64,000 nt of DNA from Aspidiotus rigidus. Lineage: Eukaryota > Arthropoda > Insecta > Hemiptera > Diaspididae. The position numbers and the translations under genes are program-made. Below the pieces are notes generated by a model. That model worked only from the letters and a program-made list of their open reading frames with translations, made no database searches and had not been told where the DNA came from. The stretch lies in NCBI GenBank assembly GCA_035079385.1, contig JAVHKY010000047.1, forward strand, positions 1,674,001 through 1,738,000. The letters run 5' to 3'. Below are positions 48,101 through 54,100 of the stretch, piece after piece (position 1 is the stretch's first letter; every line of letters starts with the position of its first letter).

Positions 48101-51100
48101 AGGACGTTTAGTTCATCTACAATACGTACGTGTCCTTTGGACAAATGCACAAATCACGCAGTTTTCATTTACAACACAGCGGCTGCCCAGTCTGGACTAC
48201 AAAAACAGAAAAAAAAAGGAGTGAGGTATATCATCTTTTGTACGAAAGGAAAAAAATATTGATAATTCACGTCGAAGGGTATAATGTGACCAGTAGAGGC
48301 GACGACCAGACGGCTCCAGGAAGAATCACTGAACGACTCGCCACAAAAGATTCGCGAGTAACAAAATTATGTAAGAGAGCCCCAGTGTATGGAAAGAGGA
48401 ACAATATACGGTACAGTTTCTACCGTGTCCCTATTGGGTTTTTATAAGGAAGGAAGAACGAAGAGTAGAAAACAAGAAGAACACTATTCTACTGATGAAT
48501 AGAGAGCGGACAACCTCTAAATATCGTGAAATGAAAAAAGTGTATTATTGAAAGGTCCGGAAGATCAACAGTGTATGATAAGTAGTGAAGAGAGGGACAC
48601 AGATACCTGATTTACTTTTAGCTCGGATCGCGTTGACCTTGACTAATGTGACCTGATCTGTAGTATGGCCTTTGACACTCATATTACGTACGAACACGAC
48701 CATATCTGTCGGCATAGACAAGTGAAAAGAAGGACCAAAGTGTTGAAATAGAAAATTTTAAAAATATGTTTTGACGTAGCCAAATAAATGATGATCATTT
48801 TTAATGTCTTTCTCTGTGTCCTGTGCGATTTATTTTTTAGAATCCTAGTAATTGAGTTATTAGTATGCTAGATTTATATTAGCGGCTGAGAACTATTTGG
48901 ACATTGGTTTAAGCATAATAATCTATTCTCGGCTCCCCCTTTTTTTTTTTTTTTTTTTTGCATACAAATGAGGAGATGTCAGGGGGCGATTTTCTTGGAT
49001 ATGTTTTAAAAAATTCGTACGACGAATGACAATCATTCTATCTTCTTGCATCTTATCGAATGAGTAGAATTCGTACATATACTGAGACTTATATGGACTT
49101 GAATAAATATTTCCAGGCAAATTTAAAATTAATGTTCAGTAATCGATGTTAGATCCAATGAGTAGATTTCATACGAAAGAGATCTGAAGAAGTCATGATT
49201 TCTGAGTTATACAGGGTGAGGCCAAAAGATGTTACCAGTTAAATGGGAGTTTGCGTTAAATCTGTCGTAGCGCAAAAACGCGAAACATTAGATGTATACT
49301 TCAAATCTACGAAATTCGCATCTCGATTTTATCTTCAATTTGCGCGAAATACGAAGTTTCTACGTCTTCTCTGCGCCGAGTTATGGACCAAAATGTGCCG
49401 AAAATTCAACAATGTGCTAGAGTTCCCAAAATAGAGCTTGAAAATTAATTCATTTTCACAGTATTGAGCTGAATTTCGAACACTCCGATTATTAAATTAC
49501 TGTTCCTGAAGTGAAATTTTACGGGGAAAACGAAAAAAACAGTCACCAAATAGTGCGAGGCACAAAAATGAGTTAATGAGGCCAAACAGGGTCAAAATGT
49601 CCCGAAGCTGGAAAATCGCTAATTTTATTCAATTCTTCAGTAAAATTTTGCGCTGAGTTCGAAAAAATCACTCAAATCACCCTACGAAGCTTCAAAATGG
49701 ATGTACGGGCCCAAAGAGGGTAACAATTCCCTCAAATAAAAAAATTGTGTGATCTTCGAAAATTTCGTAGAATTCTGAAGTAAAATCTCGTGCTGAGTTC
49801 GGAAAAATCACCCAAATCGCCTTACGAAGTCTGAAAATGGATGTACGACCCCAAAGAGGGTCAAAATTTCCCCAAATAAAAAAGTTACTACATCATCAAA
49901 ATTTTGTACAATTTACTAGTGAGATTTCACGCTGAGTCCGGAAAAGTAACCCGAAAGTTATCTAACAAAGCTCCAAATTCAGTGAAAGGGTCCCAAGAGA
50001 TTCCACATATTCACAAGTTGAAAGATTTTATATTCGATTCTCTTGCGAAATTGAGCTTAGTTGGACTAAGGCCCTGAGTATGATTGAAGCTGGTGGAAGA
50101 CTCGTTGTTTCAGACGATGAGGGAAAGCATGGAACCAAGAAGCTTGTCTTCCGTTGTAAACTCGCAATGAAAAATTAGCCAGAGTGCCTCTATCGCTGAA
50201 AGCGGGCAAGAGTGTGATCATTCTTGTTGTGTCAGTCGAAAGAGTGACTTTTCAGGGAAGATCGTCGTACGTTGTAAACTGACGGTGAAAAAATAGCTAC
50301 GGTGCCTAAAAATGATTCATTTTACAGTATTTAAATGAATTTTAAGCATTTTAAGAATTAAATTGATGTTACTCGAAGGAAACGCAGCGTAGAGTTGAAA
50401 AAATATGATTGAAACATTTTGAAAAGCACCAAAATGGGTTGATGGGCCCAAAAAGGATAAAAATTTCCCAAAAGCAAAAAATCGGTCGAACTTGTAGACT
50501 TTACTCAATTCTTAGGTGAAATTTAGCGTAGATTCCGGAAGAAATTATTTAAAAATTCTGAACAGCACACAAATGGTTCAATGGGACCAACAACAACATT
50601 TCTTCAAAACAGGAAATTGTTCAGGTTTTCGAAAAAAAAGAACGTGTCCAAAACTAAGCAAACAATTCTTTTGTTGTATTCTGGCTGTGGTAGATCAGCT
50701 AGGGCAATGTATTTGATCGAAGAAGGCAATTTGTGAAGTTTCTCATAGTTCCGTGAGATGGAGGAAACAATACTAAAAAGCTTCTCTGTTGATAGCTAGC
50801 AGCGAAAGATTGGCTGAAGTCCCTACCTGATTCAAAAAGGGAAAATGTGCCCCAATTCTCGTTTTGTTGGCTTCCAGTGAGAATGTGACCGAAAGGCTAG
50901 TCTACTGTTGAATGCTCCCGGAAAGAAGTCGGTGAATGCCTTGCAGGCCATTCAGGTATTCGTTGTTTTCGCGACAATGGAAGGTACAGAAGTTACAGTA
51001 CCGAGCAGCACTCGCGGTGAGAGATCAGGTGAAGCCCTGCGTATGATTGGGGTGGGCCAATGCGCAACGATTCCTCGATGTTCCAAACGAAGATGCTTGT

Positions 51101-54100
51101 GCTACAAAGAAGATTGTCTTCCAATATGAGCTTGTGGAGAGAGATTGGCTAGGTTCCCGTGTGCAAATTAAGCGGGCAAATGCACATGAGAAGCTCGTTT
51201 TTTCCGGTGGAGAATAAAATATGACCAAGACGATCGTCCTCTGTCGGTCGCTTGCGGGGAGAGATCAGCTACTAGCCCGCGTATGGTTAAAGCGGGCAAG
51301 TGCCCGTGAGTAACTTGTTGTGTTGGACAGTAAATGGAATATAACTGAGAACATCGTCCTCTGTTGATCGCTCGCGGTGAGAGATCGGTTACAACCCTGT
51401 ATATGGTCACGGTGGGCAGGTGCACGAGAGCAGCGCGGTGTTCCAGGTGGAGAATGAAATATGACCAAGAAGATCGTCCTCTGTTGATCGCTCGCGGTGA
51501 GAGATTGGCTACAGCCCCGTGTATGACTGATGCGGGAAAATACACGTGAGTAGTCCGTTGTTTTAGAAGGTGAACGGAATATGACCAAGAAAATTGTCCT
51601 CCATTGTTATCTCACGGCAAAAGATTGTCTAAAGCCCCGTGTACGATCGAAGTGCACCAGAGTAGCTCGTTATTTTAGGTGGTGAATGGATTAGGACCGA
51701 AAAGATCGTCATCCGTTGTTGGGTTGTGGTGAGAGATCGGTTAAAACACCACATATGATCGAAGCGGGCACTTTAGCCGATCTCTCACCACAAACTTAGA
51801 CCAGAGGATGATCTTGTCGGTAACTTTCCTGCCATCGCCTGGAATAACGAGGAATTCTCATTCAGCTGTGATCGTACGTGGGACTTTAGCCGATCTCTCA
51901 TCGCGAGCTAACAATGGAGGACGATCTTCTTGCAACATTCCCTTCACAGTTGGGAATAACGAGGAGTTAGCTGTCTTGCATTTGCCCACTCAGATCGGAC
52001 GCGGAAACCTGGCTAATATCGAACAATGAGTGCAAGAAGACAGAAGACGAGTTCGCGGAATTTTTGACAATTTTTTTTAAACTTAACTTTAGATTTTCCT
52101 AGAGAATTGAGTGCGGTTTGAAATTCTGAACAATTTTTCGTCTTGGGGAAATTTTGATGCTTTTTTGCTCCCAACGACCCATTTTGTTGCTTTCCAGAGT
52201 TTTTTATAATTTTTCCCGGACTCTACGCTGAATTTCGTTTGGGAATTAAGTAGTTTCAATGTTTCAGCAATTTTTTGCTTTGGGGATTTATTTCCCTTTT
52301 TGGAACCATTCACCCAAAACGGAAGACGATCTTCCTGAAAATCACTTCTATCCGCTGGCACAACAACAATGATCGCACACGCTTACCCGCTTTCATAGAT
52401 TAAGAGGCACTGTAACCAGAGTTCAAAACAGAAGACGATCTTCCCTAAGAATTCACTCTCGCGGCTGGCACAACGAGAGTGATTGCACTCTTACCCGTTT
52501 CCATCGCTAGAGGCACCATAGCCAATTTTTCACCGCGAGTTCACAACAGAAGATAAGGGGGCGTCCATAAATTACGTGAGGTGATTTTTGGACCCCTCTT
52601 CCCCCTTCGTGAGATATCGTGAGATTTGCCTCGACCCACTCCCTCCCCCCTCTTATCACGCGTGAGATTTTCCAGAATGTGTATTTTTGCTTTAAATACA
52701 TTTATCTGTGCTTAATTGCGTTTATCTATTAAAAAAACGTAATTTTCTTGATCATATTTTATAACTATTCAAAAAGGACTGACTAGTTTTTATTAAATTT
52801 AAGCCAGTTTAGCAATATTTTAGAATGTATTTGTATGAGAAAAAAAATACGTGAGATTTGTCGGCACCCCTCCTCTCCAAAAATGCCTCACGTAATTTAT
52901 GGACGCCCCCAAGCTTCTTGATACCACGCTCTCCATCACCTGAAACAAATAGAGTTTTCGCGCTTCCACCCACTATGATCATATGCGGGCCTCATTCGAT
53001 TATCACGCGAGCACTCTTTCCACTCGAACCTTGATTTCACAAGTTAATCGATTAATTTTGAAAGTTGGAGCAATTTTCCAACTTGGGGGAATTTTGACCC
53101 TCTTTAGGCCCGTACATCCATTTTGAAGCTGCTTAGGGTGATTTGGATGATTTTTTCGGACTCAGCACGAAATTTTATTTCAGAATTCTACTAAATTTTC
53201 AATAGATCACGCAATTCTTTTATTTGGGGGAATTTTTACCCTCTTTGAACCCGTAAATCCATTTTGAAGCTTCGTAGGGTGATTTGGGTGATTTTTTCGG
53301 ACTCGGCACTGAATTTAATTTCGGAGTGCTACTAAATTTTCAATAGACCACGCAATTTTTTTATTTGGAGGAATTTTGACCCTCTTTGGACCCATAAATC
53401 CATTTTGAAGCTTCGAAGGGTGATTTGGGTTGTTTTTCAGACTCAGCGCGAAATTTTACTTCGGAATTGTACAGAATTTCGAAGATCAAGGAATTTTTTA
53501 AAACAGAAAAATGTTTTCTTTTGATAATTAAACAGTTTGGGAACCCCTGCAGCAAAATTTCGGCACATTTTGGTCCATAACTCGGCTCAGAGCAGACGTA
53601 GAGACTTCATATTTGGCGCAAATTGAAGATCAAATTGAGATGCTGATTTCGTAGATTTGAAGTATACATCTAACGTTTCGCGTTTTTGCGCTACGACAGA
53701 TTTAAAGCAAACTCCCATTTGACTGGTAACATCTTTTGGCCTCACCCTATATAGTTGTCATACAATTGGCCTTTCGTTCAATTCTCGTAATTTCTGATGT
53801 AGCATAAATCTTGTATACCATATTTCAAGTTACATACTAGTTTTCAGGAGATCACTCACTCCCTTTTGACAAACTGGAGAATAAGGCTTTAACCATGAGT
53901 TTTTATAGTATAACACTGTGATCTCATTGGCTATAACAATGCTGTGTTTTGATTGGTTTACTTCTTAGAAACTTATTCTTACAATAATATGACATTTGTT
54001 TCTTATTGGCTAAAACGTACTGGTTAGTGATTGGTTCAATCTATTGTCCTAAATGCTGCGTTTCTATTGGCTACGTGGATTCCTGTCGTCTCATTGGTTG

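Larger units (their letters stand above)
49210..53751. mobile_element. Large foldback element with nested tandem repeats
   Basis: The ends are imperfect inverted repeats beginning TACAGGGTGAGGCCAAAAGA (49210) and ending with its complement at 53751, flanked by TA. Inverted similarity continues inwards through most of each arm. Outer arms contain units of about 140 bp (around 49655, 49795, 49933 on the left; 53155, 53296, 53438 on the right). Inner arms have units of about 120 bp (around 51241, 51361, 51481) whose orientation flips near 51780. There is no transposase ORF. The TA flank and CAGGGTG terminus suggest mobilisation by a Tc1/mariner-type transposase; the architecture is like Drosophila FB elements. 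Confidence 0.8.

Noticed and set aside
48130..48447. 105-codon plus-strand ORF
   Set aside because: No recognisable domain, no splice support, mixed composition; likely chance.
51168..51588. Minus-strand ORFs with repeating Pro/Arg/Ser peptides
   Set aside because: They are by-products of the about 120-bp tandem repeat in the foldback element, whose period keeps two frames open.
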